Source: Vesta saturnalis
Lineage: Eukaryota; Arthropoda; Insecta; Coleoptera; Lampyridae
DNA length: 64,000 nucleotides
NCBI GenBank assembly: GCA_036346205.1
Contig: JARFJB010002195.1
Coordinates: forward strand, 62,001 to 126,000
Direction of reading: 5' to 3'
The position numbers and the translations under genes were made by a program. Positions 47,501 to 57,956 of the stretch are shown in pieces. Each line of letters starts with the position of its first letter. Within the stretch, counting starts at the first letter, position 1. Under the pieces are notes generated by a model, which was not told the DNA's origin, did no database searches, and saw only the letters and a program-made list of their open reading frames with translations.

Positions 47501-48162
47501 ATACTTGCAAATAGGGACTATAATTTACTCACTTATTTCTTTATATACATCACAGTACATATGATCAGACTCGGATAAAACAGATGGGGCAACAGCTGCG
47601 GTTTCAGATGTTTCACCTAGATTAATAGTTTCTCCATTGTTAATACATTTATATTTAATAATTGGGTATGTGCATAACTTTAGTACTTACTGATTGGATT
47701 ATTTCCTAACATGTCAACAATCCTTGTATCATCGAGGTGTATTTTCGAAATGATCGCCAACAGCTTTTCTTCTAAATCTGTTAACGTTTTTTTAAGTGGA
47801 GGCCCTCCCCCAGTGGCTTGTTGGAATGCCATGATTTGCCTACTCTTTTTTTTATATTGGTCTTCCATTCACTAAAGACCTGTAATCACAACTGATAAAC
47901 TTGTTTAAGAATTATGATTGTTACTTACATTTCGCCACTGTTCCCCTGTTTTTGGTGGGCCAATGCCTTTTGCATTGATACTTGTGGAAAATGTATTCCA
48001 CAATTCTCCGACTTTCGACACTTCTGTAGGAGTTGCTTTCCCCGTTAAAAGTACTTTGTTCGCAGTAACAAAATCCAACAAACATTGGTATTGTTGGTTT
48101 GTAGTTTTTTGTAGGCGTTTTCTTTTTGTGGTTTGCGCATCTAATGTATTTGGTGTATCCAT
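44343..48162 (-). CDS. Harbinger-1 Myb/SANT-like DNA-binding protein (copy B, spliced)
   Basis: Harbinger elements carry a second gene whose Myb/SANT protein helps the transposase enter the nucleus and bind the ends. Exon 1 (48162-47929) starts MDTPNTLDAQTTKRKR and encodes a trihelix-like domain, YQCLLDFVTANKVLLTGKAT to GPPKTGEQWRNV. The donor GTAAGTAAC is followed by a 49-nt intron. Exon 2 (47879-47691) reads WKTNIKKKSRQIMAFQQATG, GGPPLKKTLTDLEEKLLAII and LDDTRIVDMLGNNPI. An acidic exon (about 47640-47530, GETSETAAVAPSVLSESDHM) precedes a large intron with the AT-flanked insert. Further exons (about 44830 YEEDPDPSNDENMTTTLTTP and 44610-44343 NILADACNSFCKAQEQITSN to EYYKLFGTYENFDKL) make an acidic linker and a C-terminal coiled coil. 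No lesion was seen in the exons I could follow, although the exact 3' joints are uncertain. Confidence 0.72.
44863..47499. repeat. Unidentified ~2.5-kb insert flanked by (AT)n microsatellites, in the Myb/SANT intron
   Basis: (AT)n tracts at 44863-44914 and 47463-47499 bracket AT-rich sequence without recognised coding, inverted ends or LTR pairs. On the minus strand a TATA-like ATTTATATAAATAC at about 46236 followed by TTGCAACAACTTGCCAGAG looks promoter- or LTR-like, but no second copy exists. An element that inserted into a (TA)n run is the simplest idea. Confidence 0.45.
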
Positions 48163-48988
48163 TCTATCGATTTCACTTCCACGAAACAACGAAATACGCG
48201 TAATAAACTATGAACAACTGCTAGCCCGTTTATACTCTTTGAATTTAAAATAAAACAATGTACAAGTGCAACGACCCGAACCGGTTGAACGGATTACTAA
48301 GTACCTCGAGTTGGCTTGCTTGTTGTCTCCGTCTATGACCGCGTACAGTGCATAGTTATCTCTCTCTCTCTCTCTCTCTAAAATTCTCCCGGTTACAAAC
48401 TAAACTTTGTTCCTTCTCTAAACGGAAGGGGTTGAAACGTTGATACGTCATAGCAAAATTTGCCCTGTCCGTTTTAAGAATGGGTTATGGGTTCCGTTAA
48501 ACTTATTTAACGGATTAGAGTTATTAGTAACGGACGTGATACATCATAGGACTGTTAATCACCTCGTTTTACTACAGGTACGCCTTAGTCCATAACTTTA
48601 TAAACGTACTTCATCTTTACAAGCTTTCATTCCAAGTTGGCAACGCAGCAGACTTATTTCATTTGGTGCGTGCATAGGGTAACGTGATTACAAAAGCCAA
48701 CAGGTGTTTACGAGTTAATTTTTAAGTTTTAATGGGAATTTTTTTGTATATTTTTGTTTAATTTTAAGGTATGTATTTGTTTAGTATGTATATTAAGAAT
48801 TTTTTTCAAAAATGTAATTTTTACCACTCCAAATAACAACTTTTTACCGTGCTACCCTCACGTACCGTACCGTTGGGAAAATTGATATATGATTTTGATA
48901 TATAAAAAATATAATAAAAATCCTTTATTATACTTGTAGAAACCCATTGGAAACAAATAAATTTATTATTTTTTTATCAACAGAAAAC

Positions 48989-50838
48989 ATGTCTGCAAAG
49001 AAACAATGGCAGAGACCCTTCCTAACGAATGACGAACTCCTTGGCATTATTGATAACGATAAGTTTGATGAGTTTTTACCGCCTCTTGAGAATGGAGATA
49101 CCGACGAGGAAAGTGGCCCAGACGATATGGAGTTATTATTTGAGAATGAATTCTCATACAGGGATGTTTTTAGGAACTTGCCTATGGATCAAGCGGTTTC
49201 ATCATTGGATAATATACAGGAGGAACCCGATGGATTGAATGAAATTCAAACGATTGATGAGGTTGCAGGAGTTGAACAGCTGGATGATGTTGAACAGCTG
49301 AATGATGTTCAGGACAATACTGAGGCCGCTGAATCTCGCAAAGATCTAGCAGATGAAGAGCGAAAATGGACAAAATTAGAAAAAATCACACAGGTCCCTC
49401 TATATGTTGATCCCCCATGCATTTGGGAAAAAAACTCACTTTATGGAATGCCAAAGTGGACTGGATATTTTTTTAAAGTTAATCGAAAATGTGGTGGATA
49501 ATATTTTATTTCAAAGTAATCTGTATGATGTACAGAAGGGAAAAATTTTAAACATGGGGAGAGAAGAGTTCCATGCTTTCATTAGCATAAATTTTTTGAT
49601 GGGTTACCATGTAGTTCCTAGTATCCCAAGTTACTTGTCCACACGAGATGACCTCCAAGTAACATTTGTTCAAAAAACTATGCCAAGGGATCGGTTTCAA
49701 AGCATTTTATCTTTTGTGCATGTGAACGATAATACAGCTATTCCAAAAGAAAATACCGATAGACTATATAAGATAAGACCCCTCATAGATAGTTTGAACG
49801 CCACATTTAACAACTATGCCGGAAGTCAGAAGATGTGTGTCGATGAATCGATGATTAAATTTAAAGGGCGATCATCGATTAAGCAGTACAACCCTATGAA
49901 ACCAATAAAAAGAGGGTATAAACTGTGGTGCTACACCGACACCAAAGGCTTCATAAAAAAATTTGAGGTTTATCAGGGGAAAGATCAAAAAATAAAAGAT
50001 AAATTTAAAGATTATTCTTTAGGAGAAAGGATCGTTCTGGAATTGACGGAGCAAGACTGCAACAAAAATAAAATTATATATTTTGACAATTTTTATACAT
50101 TGAAGCTACTCGAAAAACTAAAAGCGGAAGGAACACATGCCCTGGGAACTATTAGGAGTAACAAAAGGTATTTGCCAAAAAAAATGGCAAGTGACAAGAA
50201 TTTGAAAAGAGGCGATTTTGATTATGCAATTTCCAGTTCTGGGGTGTCTTTTTTCAAATGGAAAGATAATCGTGTTGTTACCATGGCCTCAAACTATCAC
50301 GGAACCGAGGCAACAACTTTAAAAAGAATGCAAAAGGCTGGGAAAGTAATTGATTTACCAGCACCACTTATTGTTAAAGACTATAACGAAAATATGGGTG
50401 GCGTAGACCACCATGATCAATTGCGAAAATATTACGGAATTGATCGCAAATCTAAGAAGTGGTGGCAGCGAATTTCTTGGGGGTGCTTCGAAATTGCATT
50501 TATAAATAGCTTTGTCATTGCAAAAAAACGTACTTGATGAGCCTCCGAAGAATCTGCTTGACTTTCGGCAAGATTTGACGCGTAGTCTTTGTTACATGTC
50601 ACCTCAGCGAAATAGAAAAATTTCTCCAGGACCAAAACCAAAAAAGAGACGCTACAATTGCAGTGTTTCCACAGGAATAAGGCTGTCAAATCTTGGAAAA
50701 CATTGGCCAAAGTTTGTGACAAGAAGAGGTAGATGTGAAATGTGCAGCTTGAAAGGTATTCAGCCAAAGCCTTCTTCAGTATGTTCGCTTTGCGGTGTGT
50801 TTTGTGCGTTAATCAAAATAAGAACTATGAAAATGTAA
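48989..50838 (+). pseudogene. piggyBac transposase (two homopolymer frameshifts)
   Basis: A DDD transposase that excises and inserts at TTAA. Start chosen at MSAKKQWQRPFLTNDELL (48989) rather than the upstream Met at 48947. An acidic N-terminus with a VEQLDDVEQLNDVQ repeat is followed by the core: KMCVDESMIKFKGRSSIKQY (first Asp), KIIYFDNFYTLKLLEKL (second Asp) and NENMGGVDHHDQLRKYYG (third Asp). The C-terminal Cys-rich finger is GRCEMCSLKG then SVCSLCGVFCALIK. The frame shifts at the T run GGATATTTTTTTAAAG (about 49475) and at the A run GCAAAAAAACG (about 50527); each is repaired by a one-base homopolymer change. The gene may therefore be intact in the real genome. All catalytic residues are present. 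It lies outside the duplication. Confidence 0.9.
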
Positions 50839-50868
50839 ACTTTCACCATTAACAATCATAATAAAATA

Positions 50869-51115
50869 CTTATCTTTTTTGGGATTTTTTAATGGTGTAC
50901 TTTAAATTATACAATCTAAACGTTTCGATAACAATTACAGTTATCTTCGTCAGCAGTAATGTTTGAAAAATTTTTCAAATTTGACACAATTGTTTACTAC
51001 ATCTTTAACAATTTTTAACAAACATTACTACTGTCGAAGATAACTGTAAGTGTTATCGAAACGTTTAGATTGTATAATTTAAAGTACATCATTAAAAAAT
51101 CCCAAAAAAGATAAG
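50869..51115. mobile_element. 247-bp foldback MITE in the piggyBac 3' region
   Basis: Arms of about 100 bp form a near-perfect hairpin. The left arm begins CTTATCTTTTTTGGGATTTT; the right arm ends with its complement, ATCCCAAAAAAGATAAG. TA is duplicated at 50867-50868 and 51116-51117. Shared inner blocks include CAATCTAAACGTTTCGATAA and ACAGTTATCTTCG. No coding. Confidence 0.88.
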
Positions 51116-51453
51116 TATATTAAAATAAGAATTGTTTTAGTAAGTATCATAAAATTGAACTATAAAATATTTTTTTATACTTATATTCTTTTTTGTCGTT
51201 ATTACAACTAGAAACACGAAGAACCGTCGTTATTGCAAATAAAATTGTGTGTTATTTGTTTTCCCAGGGGTACATGAAGGTACCTCAATTTTTATTCACA
51301 CAAAACCACTACATCTAGTTACCATAGGAATTGCTACCAAAATAGTGAACAAAGTAGTACTCGTATTGTATAATTGATTTTCCTCCTTCATAACGTATTG
51401 TGGGATTTACAAGTACTTGTACTTCTGAGTACCTGCAGGAGTCAAAGGGTTAA

Positions 51454-51926
51454 ATAGAATGAGTAACGTAGTAAATACGGAAGAATTCGGGGTGTTTTTA
51501 TGTACCTAGATGACATAAATTCAATAGGTGATACTTGGCGGGTAAACATTAAAAATAATATTGCACTTATTGAATGAATATCTTTATGACCCTATATCTG
51601 TTTTCGAAAAATTATCATACGTGTAAATATTCTTAGAATAACCCAAAAATCGCCCCTTGAATTTATGCGTGTTCATAAGTATACACAAATTGTTTCAATA
51701 AACACGTAAGCTTATAATATGAAATAATAAAACTTTACGAAACGTGCATTTACTCCAAAAAGCAAATGAATACTGAGTGAAGTAAACGTAAAAATATAAA
51801 ACTAGCCAAACAGCGCATGTCCTTACACCTTGAATTCTTTTAACAGGTAGAGCGTACCTGAATAGCAAAAGGTCCATCTCTAATGTGCGTGTAGTACTAA
51901 ACCTCAGCAAACTTTCAATACAACGT

Positions 51927-51994
<68 letters not shown>

Positions 51995-52880
51995 TTGAAT
52001 TATTGTTCAAAACTTTCTTTATAACAACTATTTTTTATACTAAACTTAATATATGAAGAATTTTTTAGGACAGAATAGAGACCAAACTGAATTTTTTATA
52101 TAAATATCATAGATATTGTATAAACAATTTAAATAATTTCGTCCCCGCTCCAAAAGGTTTCTGATTTTGAATAATATAAAAAAACAAAGTTAAAAAAAAA
52201 TTATCAAAATCGAAGCTGTTCTTGAGGACTTCCGAAGAAAAGGCTTCATTGACGTGACTAATATAACGATGCATGGCTTGCAATGGAAAACGATGTTTTT
52301 ATTTCAATTGATCTAAATGCAATAAATTAAATTATTTTACATTTAATAGCATCTATTTTATTTAATAAAAATAAGAAAATCAAAGAATAAATTGAAAATT
52401 TAGATTGCAAATATTCTTAACATGTATAAAGGAAGGTTGCCGATATTGTACCTGCTTCTATATTTTTGTGCCTGTGGCCTGCATTTTGTGTTGCTTTAAC
52501 GTATAAATTTACCTCAATATTTTGACTCTATTTTCTAATTTATTGGTAATTTTAAAATGATAATCAGTAGCCAAAAACTGCATTATTAAAAAGTATTGCA
52601 TTCGGTACAATATAGGCAACTGGTTTCCTAAGTTGCACTGAATTATATCTTCCAGGAATGTTTCTTCACACATGAAACAATACCATTCGTCTTAATTAAC
52701 TTCTGTAATTGGCGATGTTATTCTTGTAGAAGTTGATGGTTCGTCTAATTTGTTGAGATTTATTTTAATTTTTTTTTTTTTTATGATGAGCTTTTTTGTT
52801 TTTTTTTCTTCTCTACCAATTCCTCTTTGAATGGAGTGGAAGTCAGAATTTCTGCTTTTTGTGCACGTTGCTTCCTTTTT
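51454..52880. other. Gene-poor AT-rich stretch with (AT)n tract
   Basis: Right flank of piggyBac. An (AT)n microsatellite covers 51930-51990. No coding or inverted-repeat structure recognised except the C-terminal tail of pogo-3 entering from about 52600 on the minus strand. Confidence 0.5.
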
Positions 52881-54160
52881 CTTTCATCTATCGCGGGTAG
52901 AGGAAATAACATTTCAGGACTATAATATAGATTAGCCAATTCATTACCGTCTGATTTTTTTCTTTAGTCTGTTCATCATTGTCAGATTCATATGTTTCTA
53001 ACTCTGTTCTATTTTCAGCATTTAATCGGTTTGACACTTCGAACTGGGCATCATTGAAAACATAACGATGTATCGGCCATATACCTGAACCCCTAAGTGC
53101 ACCCACCGCATTTGCAATTGTAGGTGCTTGACAATAGGCAATATTTAAAAGTTCTGATATTACAAATTGGATAATGGTTGATCCAGGATGGGTTTTCAGC
53201 CATGTAGCTTGAGTTCTGGTATAGTAAGTTGCCATTGGACAAAAAATTCCTACATCTAAAGGTTAAAGGCGATGAGTGGTATGGCCTGGAAGTTGGAGTA
53301 AAATAACCCCTGAATCTCTAGCCTTGAATACTTTTCTTTCTTTGCTTGGTTTAACATGTTTTATAAAATATTTTAAATATAGAGCAATTCGGAATTTATA
53401 TAGCCACTCTCGGATACGGTGACAAGACTTCCAGGTGCAGCACCTTTTTTTAACGATTCGTTCATTCTTATCCGTTTAAAAATAATCATAGGTGGTACAA
53501 AGCATCCCGCTGGACTTACACAACACACAATGGTGGTATTTGTTCCAAGTTCCCCGCTCATTACTCAACCAACCTGTCGCTTTCCCTTTTGGCCAACCAC
53601 TTTCTGCATTCTCTTCTGAACTGTGGTAAAACCTGATTCATCCACGTTGAATATGCGAGTTTCGTCCAACTGATTTTCTTCCACTATCTTCTCATATAAA
53701 TCAAAAAAGCTATAGACGTTTTGTTTGTTAAAACCCCTAGCCCGTGCTATAGATGTGGCTTCTGGTTGTTGCAATGATATATTTCGGTGACAGCTCATGA
53801 AGGCATAATACCACTTTTTTTCCTCCATGCGAAGGTCCTAATGAAATGAACATTTTATTTTGTTTTTACGTGCAATTGCGAATGCTAATTTTCTAATATC
53901 TATTATCGTTAAACCAAACATCAATGATTCTAGGTGTAGAATATGATCGACTAAATCTTTTTCGATATGTTCTGGTAATGCTGTTCCAGTTCCTTTATAT
54001 TATTTTGTATCTTTGGCATAAGTATTAGTATTGGTCAGATGTCTCTTTAAAGCAGGTTTTGAAATACCAAACTGACGAACACATTCATTTAAACCCATAT
54101 TGCCACTGTTGTTTGGTCCACTTCTAATATTTTTGCTTTTGCTTTATGCACCTATCTAAA
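52880..54160 (-). pseudogene. pogo-3: degenerate pogo-like transposase lacking the second catalytic Asp
   Basis: Minus strand, several frames: NMGLNECVRQFGISKPALKR (helix-turn-helix, about 54130-54060), LPEHIEKDLVDHILHLESLM and IDIRKLAFAIARKNK (to about 53850). After a frameshift come NISLQQPEATSIARARGFNK and RIFNVDESGFTTVQKRMQKV (first Asp, about 53640), SGELGTNTTIVCCVSPAG, and SGYINSELLYI (53373). The next readable piece, RDSGVILLQLPGHTTHRL then PLDVGIFCP, follows after only a short link, so the LxLDGHxSH block with the second Asp has been deleted. GALRGSGIWPIHRYVFND and a basic tail end near 52880. The family is clear; the gene is dead. Confidence 0.8.
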
Positions 54161-54193
54161 TAAATAAATAAATAGTTATTATTGTAATAATAG

Positions 54194-54245
54194 TAGGGGA
54201 AAGGTGTACAAAATGACATAGGGGGTTAAAACGACACAGCTTCTG
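54194..54245 (+). repeat. Isolated pogo-type terminal or subterminal motif
   Basis: TAGGGGAAAGGTGTACAAAA then TGACATAGGGGGTTAAAACG resembles the GGGGAAAG and GGGGTAA arrays near pogo-1 and pogo-2 ends. The orientation points right. I found no inverted partner between 51454 and 56200, so whether it belongs to pogo-3 or to another truncated element is open. Confidence 0.4.
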
Positions 54246-54567
54246 TTTCGGCCAACTAAGCGCTATCTAGACGTATTATGGAGTACTACGCGTCGTAATC
54301 CCTAACTTCAGTTCGTTGTCTGCCTTCATGGTGAGTGCACGTCAGTTTTAGTTTTAGAGCGACCAAGAAACATTTTGCACGTAGTACTTTGTCAGGTAAT
54401 AATATTATTTCTGTTGATGCTTTTATTTTGATTCATATAGCTGTAGAAGCGCCACTGTTCCTTTTGTTATTCCATTCCAGTCCAATATCCATATTGTTTG
54501 TTGCCTTAGAAAAAACCGCGAATTAAAATAGGTGATTATAGTCGGGTAAAACGCCATACCTCGATTC

Positions 54568-55498
54568 ATGGAAACTGGTAGTGTTTTAAAACGCAAACGT
54601 GAAGCTTCCGCTACTGTCTTAACAGAGGACACCTTAGCAGATATCCAAGCAAGGATGAATGCAAGCCCCAATAAATCTTTGCGAAAACTATCTGCACAAA
54701 CACGTATGAAAAATTTTACCATACAAACATAATTTTACATAAATAATTTTTAGATGTATCCTATGGAAGTGTCCACACTGCAGTAAAGGAGAATTTACAT
54801 TTGTACCCGTACAAGGTGTCGGTATTACAACAGTTGCGAGATAGAGGTTTTCAGCTTAGAGTAAACTACTGTCAATGGTTCAACAATACGAAGAACAATG
54901 ATTTACTGGATGTATCTTTTTTTTCTGATGAAGCTTGGTTTCATCTGTCCGGTTACATAAATAAATTATCGTACGTGGTCTGCAGAAAATCCACATGTAT
55001 TTCGAGAAACTACCTTAAACCCTATCAAGGTCGGTGTCTGGATAGCAATGTCGCGACAACGAATATTTGGACCAGTATTTTTCGATGGCACAATTACTGC
55101 GGCAAGATACGGGAAAATACTTTTAGAACCATTTATTAATAATTTGGATGATCGTGAATTACGAAACGGGTATTTCCAGCATGACTCCGCTGCCCCACAT
55201 ACTGCACAGGCTACAGTTAATTATTTACGAGACTTCTTTGAAGATAGAATCATTAGTGTAAATCGTTGGCCACCGAATTCACCAGACTTGACACCGTTAG
55301 ACTTTTTTCTTTTTGGTTATTTAAAAAACAAAGCGTTCAGCAGAAGATTGCATACTCTTCAAGAATTGCGACATGTTATAACTCACGAAGTTCATAATAT
55401 TGGTGCCGAAATGTTACAAAATGTATTTGCGAATATGCAACGTACTTATAAACTTATGTTTACAATTTAATGGCGGTCATTTTGAACATATGCTGTAA
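54568..55498 (+). pseudogene. mariner-2: Tc1/mariner-like transposase with a 50-nt intron
   Basis: Exon 1 (54568-54703) METGSVLKRKREASATVLTE then SPNKSLRKLSAQ; canonical intron 54704-54753 (GTATGA...TTTTTAG); exon 2 VSYGSVHTAVKENLHLYPYK and QLRVNYCQWFN. The DDE region follows: SFFSDEAWFHLSGYIN (first Asp), a frameshift near 54970 and reading on to MSRQRIFGPVFFDGTITAAR, GYFQHDSAAPHTAQATVNYL (second Asp), NSPDLTPLDFFLFGYLKNK (third Asp) and RLHTLQELRHVITHEV. By my count 38 residues separate the second and third Asp, against 34 in classical mariners. A last frameshift before NGGHFEHML hides the normal C-terminus (stop 55496-55498). Terminal repeats were not identified. Confidence 0.82.
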
Positions 55499-56212
55499 AG
55501 CAAAGTGTGATAACTAATGTGTACTTAAGGAGTTAAAAAAAACTTGTAAAAGACATTGTCATTCCATAAACATGTACTGTAAATTTTATTCAATTATAAT
55601 GAAATGATAACATTTAAATACTTAAGATTCATTATTTTGTAATGATTTCATCCAATCATTAAATAATATTTTATTTATTTTGTTGTATTTTATAGGGATG
55701 CGTTCTAATCAAATACAAAATAGTCATTATTTAAATTAAGATAATATTTTATAATATAAGTTAATGACCTTCATACAGATTTGAAACTGATCGTAGTTTT
55801 TACTCGGACCATGCTCTAGAGTAGCAATACAGCTTCTTACCAACCTATGAGTGGTACCAACTTAAATATTTTGATCACGTGGTATACACTTGAGATTGAT
55901 CACTCTGTAGTAAGAGGGATCTTACCATATACATATTACCTCCTATACTGCGGACTAGCTATTCTCGTAATAAGCGTTAATCGTAGTAAGCAAAGAGAGA
56001 GGATAGTTTACACTCTTCAGTGTTTGAACTTATGTGCGCAAACGCAAAAATATTTTAAATTTATTTTAGATAACCTCAAAATATAAAATATAAACTAATT
56101 TATATCATATACTTACATTTACTCTAATTCTGTGCTTTTACAATTTCATAATTTTTCATTCTTTCCCGATGATCTATTGTTCTTATCTTATCAAAAAGTT
56201 ACCTCTAAAGGG
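55499..56212. other. No gene recognised; contains one copy of a dispersed repeat (55917-55953)
   Basis: AT-rich. At 55917-55953, read on the minus strand, GTATAGGAGGTAATATGTAT then ATGG...GATC matches 62578-62605 in the opposite orientation. Nothing else stands out. Confidence 0.45.
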
Positions 56213-56215
56213 TAA

Positions 56216-56771
56216 AGCCGGCAGCACATTGAGCGCAGCACAGCTGAAGAAAACTATTCCTTGACTCTGTGTCTAATGCTCACCTCATATTGAACGCAGG
56301 GATTTTAGTTCATAGTTTTGTCTGTGCAGTTTTCGGGTGAAGTATAGAATTACGTGTACTGCTACCGGAATGTGTTTCGATTCTGAATCAGAATCAGATT
56401 TGGAAATGGAAACCGTAACATTATTGTACAGTATGACTAAGAAATGTAGAAAATCTGTATGGATGCGATTATTTAAAACAAAGGAATACCCATGGGGAGT
56501 TTCTCCTTTTTAAAGATATTAAATAATTGTCAAACAAAAATGTATTTTCGTTTGAACAAGGAGCAGTTTGTTGAAATAGATACGCTTACGCATAAAATAC
56601 CTCAGAGCCCAAGAGAGGCACAGAGGAAAACTGTGTTCAGTTTCCAGAGCACGTAGGCAAGCACAGCATAAAAATAATCCTCGGCCGGTACTACGTCTCG
56701 GCTGCGTGCTATATGCGGCTTTACTTCCGTGGGTTACAAAATCTTCTGCTGCGTTCAATGTGCGGCCGGCC
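56216..56771. mobile_element. 556-bp PIF/Harbinger MITE keeping a transposase N-terminus
   Basis: Inverted ends AGCCGGCAGCACATTGAGCG then CAGCA (left) and its complement from GGCCGGCCGCACATTGAACG then CAGCA (right) match at 22 of 25 positions. TAA is duplicated at 56213-56215 and 56772-56774, the usual Harbinger target. Inside, the plus strand reads MCFDSESESDLEMETVTLLY then MTKKCRKSVWMR and, after a frameshift, KMYFRLNKEQF, resembling the start of a HARBI1-like transposase. This is an internal-deletion derivative rather than an unrelated MITE. Confidence 0.85.
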
Positions 56772-56774
56772 TAA

Positions 56775-57076
56775 CAAATGGATGTTTAAAATTTAATGAA
56801 AGGTTTAGTTGGATTTCAATCATTTATTTTGATAAGCAAGAAACATTGACGTTTACAGAAAGTATTAGTATGTAATATTTAAGTATGTATTGTCAATTAT
56901 CTTTATTTTTTGGTAAAGGTTACTCGTCAACAGTTAGTTTTGCGTATAACATATGAACATATCACTTTACATTTATTAAAATCACATAATTTATGGAATT
57001 ATAATAGCTTAGTAATCAGAATTTAGAGATGTCTAATTTACATTGTACCCAGCGATGTTAAATATTTAACTACAAA
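56775..57076. other. No feature recognised
   Basis: About 300 bp of AT-rich sequence between the Harbinger MITE and mariner-3. Confidence 0.5.
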
Positions 57077-57078
57077 TA

Positions 57079-57956
57079 CCGAGTGTCCCAATAAAATGTA
57101 TACACTCTTTAACAGTTCATAACAACCACACTTTTTTTCAGTTGTGACTGCTTAAAATAATGGCTGGAGTCAGGCTAAACTTTGAGGAAATAAAATTCAT
57201 TCTAAAGTGCTACTGGAAGACTGAGGACGTAAGTGAAGTGCAAAGGGGTTTAGGATGGAGTTTCAACGAGATGCACCAACGAGACTCACAATTACTCGTT
57301 TGCGAGATAAGTTTGAGGAAGAAGGAACTGTTAAGGATGTCCATAAGAACCATTCCGGAAGAACACGATCATCCACCAGCCCCACAAGAGAAGGAAAAGT
57401 CATTCAGAGATTTCAGCAATCACCTAGAAAATCTGTCCGGCAAGCGGCTCGTGAGACAGGAGTTTCAAAATCTAGCGTCCATCGCATTTTGAAGCGTGCC
57501 AAATAGAGAAGTTTTATTCCTAGATTAGTGCACGCTCTCAATGAAGATGATTATGACCGCAGAATCCAATTTTGTGAGTGGTACTAAGGAAAATGTGCAG
57601 AGGAGAAGAGTACCCTCCATGCTCACCGGATTTGACCGCCATGGATTTTTTCTGTGGGGGCATGTTAAACACAATGTTTACATCGAAAAACCAGCTACAA
57701 TCGATGAGTTGAGAGCAGCTATTGAAAAAAAATGTGCCGAAATACCAATTGAAATGATTAGGAACGTTTTGGATTCAATCAATCAGCGTTATCAGCTGTG
57801 TATGGACCACAATGGCCAACAATTTGAACATTTTCGATAATTGACTAGTTTCTACATTTGTTAACATTATTTTCATTTTTGAAAGTTTTCTGTATTATAA
57901 TAATTGTTAGTATTATAGTCATTTAAAGAGTGTATACATTTTATTGGGACGCTCGG
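57079..57956 (+). mobile_element. mariner-3: internally deleted mariner-like element (878 bp)
   Basis: Left end CCGAGTGTCCCAATAAAATG then TATACACTCTTTAA; right end is its inverse with one change (GAGC for GAGT). TA duplicated at 57077-57078 and 57957-57958. Coding remnants on the plus strand: MAGVRLNFEEIKFILKCYWK, DAPTRLTITRLRDKFEEEGT and RQAARETGVSKSSVHRILKR (helix-turn-helix pair, frameshifted), RLVHALNEDDYDRRIQFCEW, then a jump to FDRHGFFLWGHVKHNVYIEK and EIPIEMIRNVLDSINQRYQL with a stop at 57840. The segment with all three catalytic Asp residues has been deleted. Intact ends make it a non-autonomous element that could be moved in trans. Confidence 0.9.

Larger units (their letters stand above)
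24334..47913. repeat. Copy B of the 23-kb direct tandem duplication
   Basis: This is the second unit. At the A/B joint, sequence ending GTTTAAGAATT (which in B continues as ATGATTGTTAC at 47914) runs straight into TTATATCAGATGAG (which in A is preceded by CAGTCACCAATTT). A short AATT identity is shared at both parents of the joint. The right edge of B lies inside intron 1 of the Harbinger Myb/SANT gene and continues natively into its exon 1, so the right edge of B is original sequence. Confidence 0.95.
42567..48549. mobile_element. Harbinger-1 (PIF/Harbinger) transposon, complete in copy B
   Basis: A 5,983-bp element. Both ends start CTATGATGTATCA; similarity continues as an imperfect inverted repeat of about 115 bp that includes an internal second copy (AATTTTGCTATGATGTATCA near 42645, AATTTTGCTATGACGTATCA inverted near 48440). 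A 3-bp direct repeat GAC flanks it (42564-42566, 48550-48552). It carries the two usual Harbinger genes in opposite orientation: DDE_4 transposase (42846-44126, plus) and Myb/SANT protein (44343-48162, minus). A (CT)n run lies at 48360-48380. Confidence 0.9.
42452..51453 (+). mobile_element. piggyBac element, 9 kb with Harbinger-1 inserted
   Basis: Left end TTAACCCTTTCACTCC (42452); right end GGAGTCAAAGGGTTAA (to 51453): near-perfect inverted ends with the piggyBac-specific TTAA on both sides. Harbinger-1 (42567-48549) inserted only about 110 bp inside the left end and a MITE (50869-51115) sits 3' of the transposase. Without them the element would be about 2.8 kb, normal for piggyBac. Only its left tip is inside the tandem duplication. 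Confidence 0.9.

Noticed and set aside
51454..52880. Left terminal repeat for pogo-3 matching GGGGAAAGGTGTACAAAA
   Set aside because: No inverted copy was found in this stretch, so no full element boundary is claimed.
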